Positions 53,844 to 62,964 of a stretch of 64,000 nucleotides of DNA are shown here, piece by piece. The translations under genes and the position numbers were made by a program. Under the pieces are notes generated by a model. It did no database searches. It worked only from the letters and a program-made list of their open reading frames with translations, and was not told the DNA's origin. Positions within the stretch are counted from its first letter, which is position 1. Each line of letters opens with the position of its first letter. Source of the DNA: Devosia sp. RR2S18 (GTDB lineage: Bacteria > Pseudomonadota > Alphaproteobacteria > Rhizobiales > Devosiaceae); the NCBI RefSeq assembly GCF_030177755.1, contig NZ_CP126539.1, positions 2,318,001 to 2,382,000 of the forward strand. Reading direction: 5' to 3'.

Positions 53844-54365
53844 TCAGAACGGAATATCGTCGTCCATGCCGCCCGGCTCGAAGGCCGGCGCATTGGTCGA
53901 TGGCCGGCGCCCACCGCCACCCTGATCGCGCACGCCGCGGAAACCGGTGTCGTTGCCATAGCCGCCGCCGCCCTCGCCAGCGCCACCACCGCCGCGGAAG
54001 CCGCCTTCACCCTCACGGCCGTCGAGCAGCACCATGGAGGAGTTGAAGTTCTGCAGCACGATCTCGGTCGAGTACTTGTCCTGACCCGACTGATCCTGCC
54101 ACTTGCGGGTCTGCAACTGGCCTTCGAGGTAAACCTTGGAACCCTTCTTAAGGTACTGCTCGGCCACGCGGGCCAGACCTTCCGAGAAGATCACCACGCG
54201 ATGCCACTCGGTCTTTTCGCGCTGTTCGCCCGAATTGCGGTCCTTCCAGCGCTCGGATGTGGCGACCGACAGGTTCACCACCTTGCCGCCGCTCGGCAGG
54301 TTCCGCACCTCGGGGTCGGCACCGAGATTGCCCACCAGAATTACCTTGTTCACGCTGCCCGCCAT
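53844..54365 (-). CDS. ssb: Single-stranded DNA-binding protein
   Basis: A 173-residue SSB. The OB fold (residues 1-110) begins [21 protein letters not shown] and has [20 protein letters not shown] Gly-rich disordered linker (about 120-155) leads to the acidic tail DDDIPF, which recruits repair and replication proteins. It is transcribed away from uvrA. An SOS box lies about 190 bp upstream. Confidence 0.97.
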   Translation of the reverse strand: MAGSVNKVILVGNLGADPEVRNLPSGGKVVNLSVATSERWKDRNSGEQREKTEWHRVVIFSEGLARVAEQYLKKGSKVYLEGQLQTRKWQDQSGQDKYSTEIVLQNFNSSMVLLDGREGEGGFRGGGGAGEGGGGYGNDTGFRGVRDQGGGGRRPSTNAPAFEPGGMDDDIPF

Positions 54366-54703
54366 GGCGAACTCCCTGTCAATTCAGCCTGGCGCGTCAC
54401 CAGGCCCTTTCCAACACATTTGGCGCGCCGCTCAGCTGGGTCGCACCAATCCTGCGGCACCCTACCCCTTTGCCGATCCCGGCGCGCCCCCAAAGGCGAA
54501 GTTGTAAACAGGCGCCGCCGCAGCCCTGCAATCGCCGAGGCCAAAAGTTAATGTTCCCATTATGTTCTAGTGCACGAGATTGGTCAACAACCTCCTTCAC
54601 ATTACCGACGTTAACGAGTTTTCACTTACTTTACAGGAGCTTAAGTGGTGCTGCACGCTACCAGAGAGCATCCTCGTCACGTTCCAAACAAGGAGAACAT
54701 GAC
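54366..54703. other. Divergent control region between ssb and the small exported peptide gene
   Basis: A 338-bp stretch with one perfect SOS box (54553-54567) and GC-rich flanks. It also holds a possible 20-codon leader reading frame (GTG 54645 to TGA 54707, AGGAG at 5 nt) whose stop overlaps the next ATG. No longer gene is supportable. Confidence 0.6.
54553..54567. promoter_or_regulatory. SOS box (LexA site) upstream of ssb and the exported peptide gene
   Basis: GTTCCCATTATGTTC is a perfect match to the alphaproteobacterial LexA consensus GTTC-N7-GTTC. It sits between the divergent ssb and small peptide genes, so LexA could repress either or both. Confidence 0.85.
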
Positions 54704-54856
54704 ATGAAAAAGTTCCTCGCCGCCCTGCTCGCTCTGACCGTGATTAGCGGAGCAGCCGCTCCCGCTTTTGCCGCGGCCCAGTCCTGCCCATTCGTTGATC
54801 AGTCGATGTGCCCCGCAGTAGCGCAGTCGCTGGTCAGCGAAGAGAGCAACGCCTGA
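54704..54856 (+). CDS. 50-residue exported peptide of unknown function
   Basis: A 50-codon gene starting at ATG 54704 with AAGGAG 8 nt upstream. The N-terminus MKKFLAALLALTVISGAAAP is a textbook Sec signal, cleaved after AFA. The mature peptide would be about 27 residues with two cysteines six apart (SCPFVDQSMC), which could form a disulfide. It lies between two SOS boxes within the ssb-uvrA interval. No family was recognised. The ribosome site and signal peptide make it very likely to be translated. Confidence 0.75.
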   Translation: MKKFLAALLALTVISGAAAPAFAAAQSCPFVDQSMCPAVAQSLVSEESNA

Positions 54857-55230
54857 GCGGTCCAGCGCTCGGCTACTGACACGCTATGTCAGGAGGCCTC
54901 CGTCAAGCCAGATCTTGGTTCCCGGAGTCCTCGTGACGCCGGGGACACTGCGTTACATGCGGTAGAGGGAGCGTTGTGGCTGTCCATGCATTCTTTCACG
55001 CACAATCGTGGGGCTTGACCAACAGCATTTCGTTCCGCTTATGTTCTCAGACGGGACTCGCTGCTGTTGCTTGGCGTACACGTCATGGTTACCACTCGGC
55101 TTGGCAGCCATGCTAACGGGTCGCTTGCGGGGCCTACGCCCCACGCCTATTTGCTGGCTAAGTTCCAGCACAATAAATGACCGATGCCCGTGCCGCCTCC
55201 TGGGGCACTGACCGATGGACGTGACCGACC
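54857..55230. other. uvrA upstream region
   Basis: About 370 bp without a gene. It contains a perfect SOS box at 55032-55046, about 185 bp before the uvrA start, and three TGACCGA repeats (55178, 55209, 55222) just before the start codon. No clear terminator for the small peptide gene was found. Confidence 0.6.
55032..55046. promoter_or_regulatory. SOS box (LexA site) upstream of uvrA
   Basis: GTTCCGCTTATGTTC fits GTTC-N7-GTTC exactly. It shares CTTAT/CATTAT-type spacer bases with the 54553 site. Control of uvrA by LexA is expected in this group. Confidence 0.88.
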
Positions 55231-58122
55231 ATGCCAATGCCTAGCCAGAACCGTGAGATCATCGTGCGCGGCGCCCGCGAGCACAATCTCAAAGGCATCG
55301 ATGTCAAGCTGCCGCGCGACAGCCTCATCGTCATGACGGGGCTCTCGGGTTCAGGCAAGTCGTCCTTGGCCTTCGACACCATCTATGCCGAGGGCCAGCG
55401 GCGCTATGTGGAGTCGCTGAGCGCTTATGCGCGGCAATTCCTCGAAATGATGCAGAAGCCCGATGTGGAGCACATCGAGGGGCTCTCCCCCGCCATTTCC
55501 ATTGAACAGAAGACGACCTCGCGCAATCCGCGCTCGACGGTCGGCACTGTCACCGAAATTTACGACTATCTGCGCCTGCTCTTTGCGCGCGTCGGCGTGC
55601 CCTATTCGCCCGCCACGGGGCTGCCCATTGAATCGCAGACCGTCTCGCAAATGGTCGACCGGACCTTGGAGTTGCCCGAAGGCACGCGCCTCTATTTGCT
55701 GGCGCCCTTCGCCCGGGGCCGCAAGGGCGAGTACAAGAAGGAACTTGCAGACCTGATGCGCAAGGGCTTCCAGCGCGTCAAGATCGACGGCGAATACCAC
55801 GAAATCGAGGACGCCCCCGCGCTCGACAAGAAGCTCAAGCACGACATCGAAGTGGTGGTCGACCGCGTGGTCGTCAGCCCCGACATCGCCGGCCGCCTGG
55901 CGGAAAGCTTCGAAACGGCGCTGAAGCTGGCCGATGGCATCGCACTCATCGAATTTGCTGATGAGCTGGACGAGAATGGTGAACCGCGCCAGATTACCTT
56001 TTCGGAGAAGTTCGCCTGCCCCGTTTCCGGCTTCACCATCACGGAGATCGAGCCGCGGCTGTTCTCGTTCAACAATCCTTTCGGCGCCTGCCCGGTCTGC
56101 GATGGCCTGGGCACCGAGCAGAAGATCGACCCGGACCAGATCGTCCCCGATGCGTCGCTCTCCGTTCGTGACGGCGCCATCCTGCCTTGGAGCAAGACCA
56201 GCGCGCCCTACTATCTGCAGACGCTGACTGCGGTGGCGAAGCACTACGGCGCCTCAACGGGAACCGCCTGGAGCGACCTGCCCTTCGAGGTGCAGCATGC
56301 GATGCTCTATGGCACCGACAAGACACCCATCAACTTCGTCTATGACGATGGCCTGCGGCAGTACAAGACGACCAAGCCCTTCGAAGGCGTCATCGGCAAC
56401 CTTGAGCGGCGCTACAAGGAGACCGAAAGCGCCGGCATGCGCGAGGAGATCGAAAAGTACATGTCGGCCAAGCCTTGCGTGGCTTGTGGCGGTTATCGGC
56501 TCAAGCCCGAAACGCTGGCCGTAAAAATCGACGGCCTGCATATCGGTAAGGTCAGCGAGATGTCGATCAAGATTGCATCGACCTGGTTCACCGAGCTTTC
56601 GGCAAAGCTCAGCCCGACACAGTCCCAGATCGGCGAGCGCATCCTCAAGGAAATCCGTGATCGCCTCAGGTTCCTCAACGACGTGGGCCTGGAATACCTG
56701 TCCATGTCGCGCAATTCCGGCACTCTGTCGGGCGGTGAATCGCAGCGCATTCGCTTGGCGTCACAAATCGGCTCCGGCCTGACCGGCGTGCTCTATGTGC
56801 TCGACGAGCCGTCGATCGGCCTACATCAGCGCGACAATGCCCGCCTGCTTGAAACCCTGCAGCGCTTGCGCGACCTGGGCAACACCGTCATCGTCGTGGA
56901 ACACGACGAAGACGCGATCCTGTCTGCCGACTATGTGCTCGATATCGGGCCGGGTGCGGGCGTCCACGGCGGCAATATCGTTGCCGAAGGCACGCCGCAG
57001 CAGATCCTCGACCACCCCGATTCCCTCACCGGCAAATACCTCTCGGGCCGCATGGGCATTCCCCTGCCGGCGGAGCGCCGCGAGGGCAAGACGGGCAAGT
57101 CCCTGAGCGTCAAGGGCGCCACCGGCAACAACCTCAAGAACGTTTCCGTAGATGTGCCGCTCGGCATGTTCGTGGCGATCACCGGCGTTTCGGGCGGCGG
57201 CAAGTCCACCCTGATGATCGACACCATGTACCAGGCCATTGCTCGCCGTCTCAACGGCGCGCGTGTCGTGCCGGCTCCGCACGAGTCACTGACCGGCCTC
57301 GAATTTCTCGACAAGGTGATCGACATCGACCAGTCGCCGATTGGTCGCACGCCCCGCTCCAATCCTGCAACCTACACCGGCGCCTTTACCCCGCTCCGCG
57401 AATGGTTTGCCGGGCTGCCCGAAGCCAAGGCCCGGGGCTATGGCCCCGGCCGCTTCAGCTTCAACGTCAAGGGCGGTCGCTGCGAGAAGTGCGAGGGCGA
57501 TGGCGTTCTCAAGATCGAGATGCACTTCCTGCCCGACGTCTACGTCACCTGCGACGTGTGCAAGGGCAAGCGCTACAATCGCGAAACGCTGGAGGTGCAG
57601 TTCAAGGGCAAGTCGATCTCCGACATCCTCGACATGACCATCGATGAGGGCGTGGAGTTCTTCTCGGCCGTTCCGGTGATCCGCGACAAGCTGACGACGC
57701 TGCAGCGCGTTGGCCTGGGCTACGTCAAGATTGGTCAACCCGCGACCACCCTCTCCGGCGGCGAGGCGCAGCGCGTCAAGCTCTCCAAGGAGCTCTCCAA
57801 GCGCGCAACCGGGCGCACGCTCTACATGCTCGACGAACCGACGACAGGCCTGCACTTCCATGACGTGGCCAAGCTGCTCGAAGTGCTCCACGAGCTGGTC
57901 GAGGGTGGAAACACCGTAGTAGTCATCGAGCACAATCTCGAAGTGATCAAGACGGCCGACTGGGTCATCGACCTTGGACCCGAGGGCGGTGATGGCGGTG
58001 GCGAGATCGTGGCGGTGGGCACGCCCGAGGACGTCGCGGCCAATCCGCACTCCCATACGGGCACCTTCCTCAAGGAAGTAATGGACCGGCGTCCTCACTA
58101 CACCACAAGGGCCGCGGAATAG
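55231..58122 (+). CDS. uvrA: Excinuclease ABC subunit A
   Basis: A 963-residue UvrA, the damage-scanning ATPase of nucleotide excision repair. First ATPase: Walker [10 protein letters not shown] (about 36), signature [12 protein letters not shown]. Second: Walker [10 protein letters not shown] (about 652, Gly in place of the usual Ser) and [11 protein letters not shown]. The C-terminal zinc module CEKCEGDG...[10 protein letters not shown] is intact. Two in-frame ATGs (55231, 55237) are both possible; the Shine-Dalgarno is weak. Controlled by an SOS box. Confidence 0.98.
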   Translation: MPMPSQNREIIVRGAREHNLKGIDVKLPRDSLIVMTGLSGSGKSSLAFDTIYAEGQRRYVESLSAYARQFLEMMQKPDVEHIEGLSPAISIEQKTTSRNPRSTVGTVTEIYDYLRLLFARVGVPYSPATGLPIESQTVSQMVDRTLELPEGTRLYLLAPFARGRKGEYKKELADLMRKGFQRVKIDGEYHEIEDAPALDKKLKHDIEVVVDRVVVSPDIAGRLAESFETALKLADGIALIEFADELDENGEPRQITFSEKFACPVSGFTITEIEPRLFSFNNPFGACPVCDGLGTEQKIDPDQIVPDASLSVRDGAILPWSKTSAPYYLQTLTAVAKHYGASTGTAWSDLPFEVQHAMLYGTDKTPINFVYDDGLRQYKTTKPFEGVIGNLERRYKETESAGMREEIEKYMSAKPCVACGGYRLKPETLAVKIDGLHIGKVSEMSIKIASTWFTELSAKLSPTQSQIGERILKEIRDRLRFLNDVGLEYLSMSRNSGTLSGGESQRIRLASQIGSGLTGVLYVLDEPSIGLHQRDNARLLETLQRLRDLGNTVIVVEHDEDAILSADYVLDIGPGAGVHGGNIVAEGTPQQILDHPDSLTGKYLSGRMGIPLPAERREGKTGKSLSVKGATGNNLKNVSVDVPLGMFVAITGVSGGGKSTLMIDTMYQAIARRLNGARVVPAPHESLTGLEFLDKVIDIDQSPIGRTPRSNPATYTGAFTPLREWFAGLPEAKARGYGPGRFSFNVKGGRCEKCEGDGVLKIEMHFLPDVYVTCDVCKGKRYNRETLEVQFKGKSISDILDMTIDEGVEFFSAVPVIRDKLTTLQRVGLGYVKIGQPATTLSGGEAQRVKLSKELSKRATGRTLYMLDEPTTGLHFHDVAKLLEVLHELVEGGNTVVVIEHNLEVIKTADWVIDLGPEGGDGGGEIVAVGTPEDVAANPHSHTGTFLKEVMDRRPHYTTRAAE

Positions 58123-58241
58123 CGGTCTTCTGCTGCCCTTATGGCGTGTCAGGGGCAACAGTCCGTTAGCACTTTCGGGGCATTTGGTGCAGTGCTCCGA
58201 AAGCTGTGCGAGGCGAGATTGCTACAGTTCGGTGAATTTGC

Positions 58242-58258
58242 CATGCGTGCCACGCATG
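58242..58258. repeat. 17-bp perfect palindrome upstream of a small gene
   Basis: CATGCGTG-C-CACGCATG, 88 bp before the start of the 58346 gene and 120 bp after uvrA. Possible operator; no family assignment. Confidence 0.4.
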
Positions 58259-58345
58259 ATGCTGTTGACGCATAGGGCATGGCGCAACGTCCCAAATCGC
58301 CGCATCTTAGGCTTGCCTGCCACCAGTCAAATGGGAATTGAACCG

Positions 58346-58498
58346 ATGTTTGTGCGTGCCGTCTGGCGCATCAAGCGCCTGGTCGACATCAAGCAGACGT
58401 TGCGGGAAATGGACGTTCCCTCGACGCGAGATGCCGACCTGCTGGGCCTGAGCGGCCCTGACTTCACCAAGATGACCCGGTCGCTGTTCGACCGCTAA
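58346..58498 (+). CDS. DUF1127-like small protein
   Basis: A 50-residue protein starting at ATG 58346 (GGGA about 10 nt upstream). It has a basic amphipathic N-terminal helix (WRIKRLVDIKQTLREM) and a C-terminal ADLLGLSGPDFTKMTRSLF that matches the DUF1127 pattern (reL..L....L.DiGlsR.di) loosely. DUF1127 proteins of alphaproteobacteria are small, Arg-rich and in some cases bind RNA. A strong terminator follows, and a canonical member is the next gene. Confidence 0.7.
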   Translation: MFVRAVWRIKRLVDIKQTLREMDVPSTRDADLLGLSGPDFTKMTRSLFDR

Positions 58499-58521
58499 CC
58501 TGCACTTGCCACATTTCATAG

Positions 58522-58553
58522 CAAGGCCGCCGGATGGCCACCCGGCGGCCTTG
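58522..58553 (+). terminator. Rho-independent terminator
   Basis: A perfect 12-bp stem CAAGGCCGCCGG/CCGGCGGCCTTG with an 8-nt loop, then TCTTTG, 24 nt after the small gene. Confidence 0.8.
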
Positions 58554-58696
58554 TCTTTGCCGCGAGCCTTAACGGGTCATGAACCAAACCCGCCCCTACC
58601 CCCGCAAAGAATGCATAGCTCGTTTGACCAAAGACCCCCTGCTCATTCCCCCGACTCTGCCCTAAATATAGGCCTGTAACCAAAGGGGATTACCAA

Positions 58697-58846
58697 ATGG
58701 ACATTCGCAAGACTTTCAAGAAGTGGGCTGCATACCAGCAGACCGTCCGTGAACTCGGCGCTCTCGACAATCGTCAGCTCAACGATCTGGGCATTTCGCG
58801 CACTGACATCAATCGCATTGCACGCGACCATGCCGGCTCGCTCTAA
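58697..58846 (+). CDS. DUF1127 family protein
   Basis: A 49-residue protein from ATG 58697 with AGGGG 8 nt upstream. It follows the family pattern closely: KTFKKWAAYQQ, then TVRELGALDNRQLNDLGISR and DINRIA. DUF1127 (YjiS-like) proteins are conserved in alphaproteobacteria and linked to stress, phosphate or carbon regulation and RNA binding. It has its own terminator and about 150 bp of upstream sequence, so it is probably a separate transcript. Confidence 0.9.
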   Translation: MDIRKTFKKWAAYQQTVRELGALDNRQLNDLGISRTDINRIARDHAGSL

Positions 58847-58882
58847 GGTTTACTGCAACAACACTGTAGCTGCTGTAGATCG

Positions 58883-58913
58883 AACACCCGCTTCTCCCTG
58901 AGATGCGGGTGTT
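58883..58913 (+). terminator. Rho-independent terminator of the DUF1127 gene
   Basis: AACACCCGC/GCGGGTGTT stem with a 13-nt loop ending in TTTT, 36 nt past the stop; convergent with the GST gene. Confidence 0.85.
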
Positions 58914-58925
58914 TTGATTCTATCC

Positions 58926-59588
58926 CTAGAACTCCAGGCGACCCACTAGTTCGCTGTAGTCCACCATCACCGCCGACCGAAATGCCCTCCGCTGCTGCAG
59001 CAGTGCATACCAATGTTCCACGCCCGGCATGCTCGGGCGCAGAACGGGCATGGTGAACCATCGATAGAGCGCCACGCCAGCCACGATGTCGGCATAGCTA
59101 AGTTCTTCTCCGCCAAGGTAGTTCTGCTTTAGAAGCACTCCCTCCAGAATGTGCAGGGCCGCCAGCGTGCCACGATGCGATCCGTCTATGGCCGCATGGT
59201 TGTGCTGTTCGGGCGGGGTGCGCACGAGTGCCCAGAAGAGGCCAAGCCAGGCAGGCTGAAAGGTCGTCGCCGTCCAATCGGTCCACTGATCGACGGCTGC
59301 CCGCTCGTTGACATCGCGTGGCCAGATGCTGCCTTCTCCATACGCCGCGGCGATATAGCGAACAATCGCATGACTTTCCCAGAGGGTCAGCTCACCATCT
59401 TGGAGCACTGGCACCAGGCCATTCGGATTGAGTGCTCTAAAGGCGGGATCCCCGAGCCCGCCGAAGCGACCACCGACCTCCCGGTGTTCGAAAGCCAGTT
59501 GGAGTTCCCGCAACGTCCAAACCGCCTTCTGCACATTAGCAGAACTGGAACGCCCCCATAAAACAAGCCCTTGGCTCATCTTGTCCAT
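58926..59588 (-). CDS. Glutathione S-transferase family protein
   Basis: A 220-residue GST with an N-terminal thioredoxin-like domain (LVLWGRSSSANVQKAVWTL, then NPNGLVPVLQDGELTLWESHAIVRYIA with the cis-Pro and glutathione-binding ESHAI) and an all-helical C-terminal domain. The Ser in GRSSSANV is the likely catalytic residue, as in theta/beta-like classes. AGAGG supports ATG 59588. Substrate unknown. Confidence 0.9.
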   Translation of the reverse strand: MDKMSQGLVLWGRSSSANVQKAVWTLRELQLAFEHREVGGRFGGLGDPAFRALNPNGLVPVLQDGELTLWESHAIVRYIAAAYGEGSIWPRDVNERAAVDQWTDWTATTFQPAWLGLFWALVRTPPEQHNHAAIDGSHRGTLAALHILEGVLLKQNYLGGEELSYADIVAGVALYRWFTMPVLRPSMPGVEHWYALLQQRRAFRSAVMVDYSELVGRLEF

Positions 59589-59728
59589 GTGCTCCGCCTC
59601 TGTGGTACATTCTTGCTCGAGCTTATCGAACTGGAGGAGCAACGGCAGGGATTTTATTCACATTGGCGCGGAGGGGCAACTCGCTGGAGTCCTCTCCCGT
59701 TTAGGCAGAGACCAATATGGAGAGAATC

Positions 59729-60289
59729 ATGCGCGATCTATCAGGCAAGTCCATCGCTATCGTTGCAACCAACGGCTTCGAACAATCCGAGTTGGAGGTG
59801 CCCTTGAACAAGCTGCGGGAAGCCGGCGCCGAAGTGCACGTGATCTCGCTCGAGGCCGGGGAAATCAAAGGCTGGGACAAGACTGATTGGGGGAACACTG
59901 TTCCGGTTGACAAGACCGTCGATGCGGTGAGCGCTGACCTCTATGACGCAATCGTCCTGCCCGGTGGACAGATCAATCCCGACCTGCTTCGGGTCGAGCC
60001 CAAGGTGCTTGATTTGATCAAGGCGTTCTGGGAGCAGAAGAAGGTTGTGGCGGCAATTTGCCATGCGCCGTGGCTGCTGGTCGAAACGGGCATCGTGAAA
60101 GGCCGCAAGGTCACTTCCTATCCATCGGTGAAGACGGACGTCATCAATGCTGGCGGCCGTTGGGAGGACAGCCAGGTCGTTGCCGACCAGGGGCTTGTCA
60201 CCAGCCGCAAGCCAGACGACCTCGATGCGTTCTGCGAAAAGATCGCCGAAGAAATCTGCGAAGGCTTGCACGAGCGCCGCGCGGCGTAA
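59729..60289 (+). CDS. DJ-1/PfpI family protein
   Basis: A 186-residue protein with the nucleophile elbow AAICHAPWLL (Cys about 108), an acidic residue in EQSELEVP and LPGGQINPDLLR. This matches the PfpI/YhbO/YraA branch, reported as proteases or deglycases, with the activity debated. GGAGAG upstream supports ATG 59729. Single gene upstream of trmFO (42-nt gap, possibly cotranscribed). Confidence 0.9.
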   Translation: MRDLSGKSIAIVATNGFEQSELEVPLNKLREAGAEVHVISLEAGEIKGWDKTDWGNTVPVDKTVDAVSADLYDAIVLPGGQINPDLLRVEPKVLDLIKAFWEQKKVVAAICHAPWLLVETGIVKGRKVTSYPSVKTDVINAGGRWEDSQVVADQGLVTSRKPDDLDAFCEKIAEEICEGLHERRAA

Positions 60290-60331
60290 CGCACCATTGC
60301 TTCGGCATGGCGGGCTTGCTATCTGCCCGCC

Positions 60332-61717
60332 ATGTCCAAACAGATCATACATATCGTCGGCGGCGGCCTCGCCGGCTCGGAAGCCGCGTGGCAAGCCGCC
60401 GAAGCTGGCGTTCGGGTTGTGCTGCACGAAATGCGGCCGGTCCGCCCCACCGACGCCCACCACACCGATAGCCTTGCAGAACTCGTCTGCTCCAACAGCT
60501 TCCGCTCGGATGACCACGAGCAGAACGCCGTGGGCTTGCTGCATGAGGAGATGCGCCGCTGCGGCTCGCTGATCATGCGGGCGGCCGACCAGCACAAGCT
60601 GCCGGCGGGTGGCGCGCTGGCAGTGGACCGACACGGCTTTTCAGCGGCGGTTACCGAGGCGATCTCCAACCATCCAAACATCACCATCGCCCGCGAAGAA
60701 GTGGCTGGTTGGCCGCCGGAGGAGTGGGAGAATGTCATCATCGCATCGGGCCCGTTGACCTCCCCTGCCCTGGCCGATGCCATCCTTGCCAAGACCGGCG
60801 AAGACGCGCTGGCGTTCTTCGATGCAATCGCACCGATCGTCCACTATGACAGCATCAATCACGATATCGCCTGGAAGCAGTCGCGCTATGACAAGGCGGG
60901 CCCAGGCGGCACGGGAGCGGACTATCTCAACTGTCCCATGGACAAGGAGCAGTACGACCGTTTTGTCGACGCGCTGCTGTCCGCACCCCTGCATGAGTTT
61001 AAGGACTGGGAGAAGGTCCCCTACTTCGATGGCTGCCTGCCCATCGAAGTGATGGCCGAACGCGGCCGGGAGACTTTGCGGCACGGCCCCATGAAGCCGG
61101 TGGGCCTCACCAATCCGCGCAACCCCACAGTCAAGGCATATGCCATTGTGCAGCTCCGGCAGGATAACGCGCTGGGCACGCTATGGAACATGGTCGGCTT
61201 CCAGACCAAGATGCGCTATGGCGTCCAGACCGAGATCTTCCGCATGATCCCCGGGCTGGAAGAGGCGCAGTTCGCCCGGCTTGGCGGGTTGCACCGCAAC
61301 ACCTTCATCAACTCCCCCAAGGTGCTTGGGCCCGACCTGCGGCTCAAGGCAGATCCGCGCATTCGCTTTGCCGGGCAGGTCACCGGCGTCGAGGGCTATG
61401 TGGAGAGCGCTGCCGTAGGCCTCATCACCGGCCGCCTAGCGGCTGCCGATGCCAATGGTTCACCGCTGACAACGCCGCCGACAACGACGGCTCTGGGTGC
61501 GCTTGTGGCTCACATCACGGGTGGCCATATCGAGTCCGAGAGCTATAGCGGCGCTCGCAGCTTCCAACCGATGAACGTGAATTTCGGTCTTTTTCCGCCG
61601 GTCACCGTCACCCGTCCCGAAGGAGTCACGCGCTGGCGCGGCAATGACAAGGTCATGGCCAAACGGCGCGCGATCACCTCTCGAGCGCTGGACGATCTCG
61701 GCGCCTGGGCGAACTAG
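60332..61717 (+). CDS. trmFO: Methylenetetrahydrofolate--tRNA-(uracil-54-C5)-methyltransferase
   Basis: A 461-residue TrmFO, a folate- and FAD-dependent enzyme making ribothymidine-54 in tRNA. FAD motif [18 protein letters not shown] at the start, then [13 protein letters not shown] with the conserved cysteine, [11 protein letters not shown] and [16 protein letters not shown] near the C-terminus. Its stop overlaps the stop of the convergent phytoene-synthase-like gene. Confidence 0.97.
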   Translation: MSKQIIHIVGGGLAGSEAAWQAAEAGVRVVLHEMRPVRPTDAHHTDSLAELVCSNSFRSDDHEQNAVGLLHEEMRRCGSLIMRAADQHKLPAGGALAVDRHGFSAAVTEAISNHPNITIAREEVAGWPPEEWENVIIASGPLTSPALADAILAKTGEDALAFFDAIAPIVHYDSINHDIAWKQSRYDKAGPGGTGADYLNCPMDKEQYDRFVDALLSAPLHEFKDWEKVPYFDGCLPIEVMAERGRETLRHGPMKPVGLTNPRNPTVKAYAIVQLRQDNALGTLWNMVGFQTKMRYGVQTEIFRMIPGLEEAQFARLGGLHRNTFINSPKVLGPDLRLKADPRIRFAGQVTGVEGYVESAAVGLITGRLAAADANGSPLTTPPTTTALGALVAHITGGHIESESYSGARSFQPMNVNFGLFPPVTVTRPEGVTRWRGNDKVMAKRRAITSRALDDLGAWAN

Positions 61718-62562
61718 CGGCCTCGTCGCAACCCCCACCAGGAGAGCCGGGCGATCTTGCGCCAGTCCGGCTCATCTGGTGCGGCGGCGAAAACCGCGGC
61801 GTGGCTGCTTTTGAGGGCCGCCAGCTGCGGCCGCAGAATGGCGACCGGCGCAAACGCGGCGCGCAATTTGGCGGGAAGCACCCCAATTGCCGCATCAGCC
61901 TTGTCGAGATGCTCGCCAGCCATCTCGGTCAGCTGACCGACGGCTTCGACCACTCCCTCGCTCTCCTGGCCAGAAAAGAGCTCGCGCTCGCTGACCCCAT
62001 TGGCCGCAAAAACCGACCAGGGCAGCATGATGCGGCCTTGCGAGGAGACATGGCCGAATGCCCGAAGGTGCCCGATTATCGCATGGGCCACGCCGAGGTG
62101 ACCTGCCGCATCACCCGTCTCGACCGGTTCGCCGTCATTGAGGATCATGGCGGCGAGCTGATAAAGCGTCGAAGCCGTCTCGCCCGCATAGCCCTCGAAG
62201 GTGGCGACATCGGGCATCGGGTCGTCATAGAGATCGAAGCGCCGGGCTGCGATTAGGCGCAGCAGAGTGCCTGTTGGCAGCCGGTACTTCGTCACGGTGT
62301 CCAGCAGCGCTTCCGCCACGGGGTTCTGCCGGACCATGCCATGGCCTTCCCCATCGAGCGCATCGGCCCACCATTGCAGGCGGACCTCACCCGGAGCCGG
62401 ATTGGTAACGCGCTCACGAACTGAGGCGACGTCGGCGTTGAAGGCGTAGAGAGCCGTCACCGCTTGGCGCTGCGGCCCGGTTAGCACCAGCGTGGCGAGA
62501 TAGCGGTCCCGGTCGGCCGTGCGCAGAGCGTCCGCGGCGTGGCTGAAGCTGTCGGTATCCAC
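61714..62562 (-). CDS. Squalene/phytoene synthase-like protein (NDUFAF6-type)
   Basis: A 282-residue protein of the phytoene/squalene-synthase fold. The region equal to the first Asp-rich motif reads [12 protein letters not shown] rather than DDxxD, and the second is [10 protein letters not shown], so prenyl transfer activity is unlikely. NDUFAF6, a mitochondrial complex I assembly factor, belongs to the same non-catalytic branch. It starts at GTG 62562, directly after the stop of the Mth938-like gene (TGAGTG). Confidence 0.85.
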   Translation of the reverse strand: MDTDSFSHAADALRTADRDRYLATLVLTGPQRQAVTALYAFNADVASVRERVTNPAPGEVRLQWWADALDGEGHGMVRQNPVAEALLDTVTKYRLPTGTLLRLIAARRFDLYDDPMPDVATFEGYAGETASTLYQLAAMILNDGEPVETGDAAGHLGVAHAIIGHLRAFGHVSSQGRIMLPWSVFAANGVSERELFSGQESEGVVEAVGQLTEMAGEHLDKADAAIGVLPAKLRAAFAPVAILRPQLAALKSSHAAVFAAAPDEPDWRKIARLSWWGLRRGR

Positions 62563-62952
62563 TCAGCGGACCCTGTCGACCGCGATCAGAGCGGCGGCAA
62601 CGGCACGTTCTTCAGCCATCAGGACATTGTAGGTGCGAACGGCACCTCCGGTGGCAATTGCTTCAACAATCACCTGGCGCTCACGAAAGGCTTCGCGCAG
62701 CTGCCGCGGAATGGCAGAGATGTCGTGCCCAAGCCCTATCAGCAGGACGTCGATATCGTCAGCAGCCGCCAACACGGGAGCGAGCGTTTCGAGCGTCACT
62801 TGGTCTGCTCGCTCGACGCCCCACGCTTGCATGCTACCCGGCACGCACAACAAGGACCCGCGGTGGGAAACACCGGCAAAGCGGAAGCCCCCATTCCCAT
62901 AGGCATCGATCTGCGTCTGCTGCGGGTAGGAGCGAACTTCGCTTTCCGCCAT
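62563..62952 (-). CDS. Mth938-domain protein (NDUFAF3-like)
   Basis: A 129-residue DUF498/Mth938 family protein with QQTQIDAYGNGGFRFAGVSH, DVLLIGLGHDISAIP and GGAVRTYNVLMAEERAVAAAL as family landmarks. Mitochondrial NDUFAF3 (complex I assembly) belongs to this family, and its bacterial relatives are known to sit beside secDF. It lies 12 nt after secDF on the same strand and is coupled to the NDUFAF6-like gene. Confidence 0.9.
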   Translation of the reverse strand: MAESEVRSYPQQTQIDAYGNGGFRFAGVSHRGSLLCVPGSMQAWGVERADQVTLETLAPVLAAADDIDVLLIGLGHDISAIPRQLREAFRERQVIVEAIATGGAVRTYNVLMAEERAVAAALIAVDRVR

Positions 62953-62964
62953 GCACTAATCCTC

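Noticed and set aside
61714..62562. Carotenoid or hopanoid biosynthesis enzyme
   Set aside because: The Asp-rich substrate motifs are not present and no other carotenoid or hopanoid gene is nearby; the secDF/Mth938 context fits an NDUFAF6-like role better.
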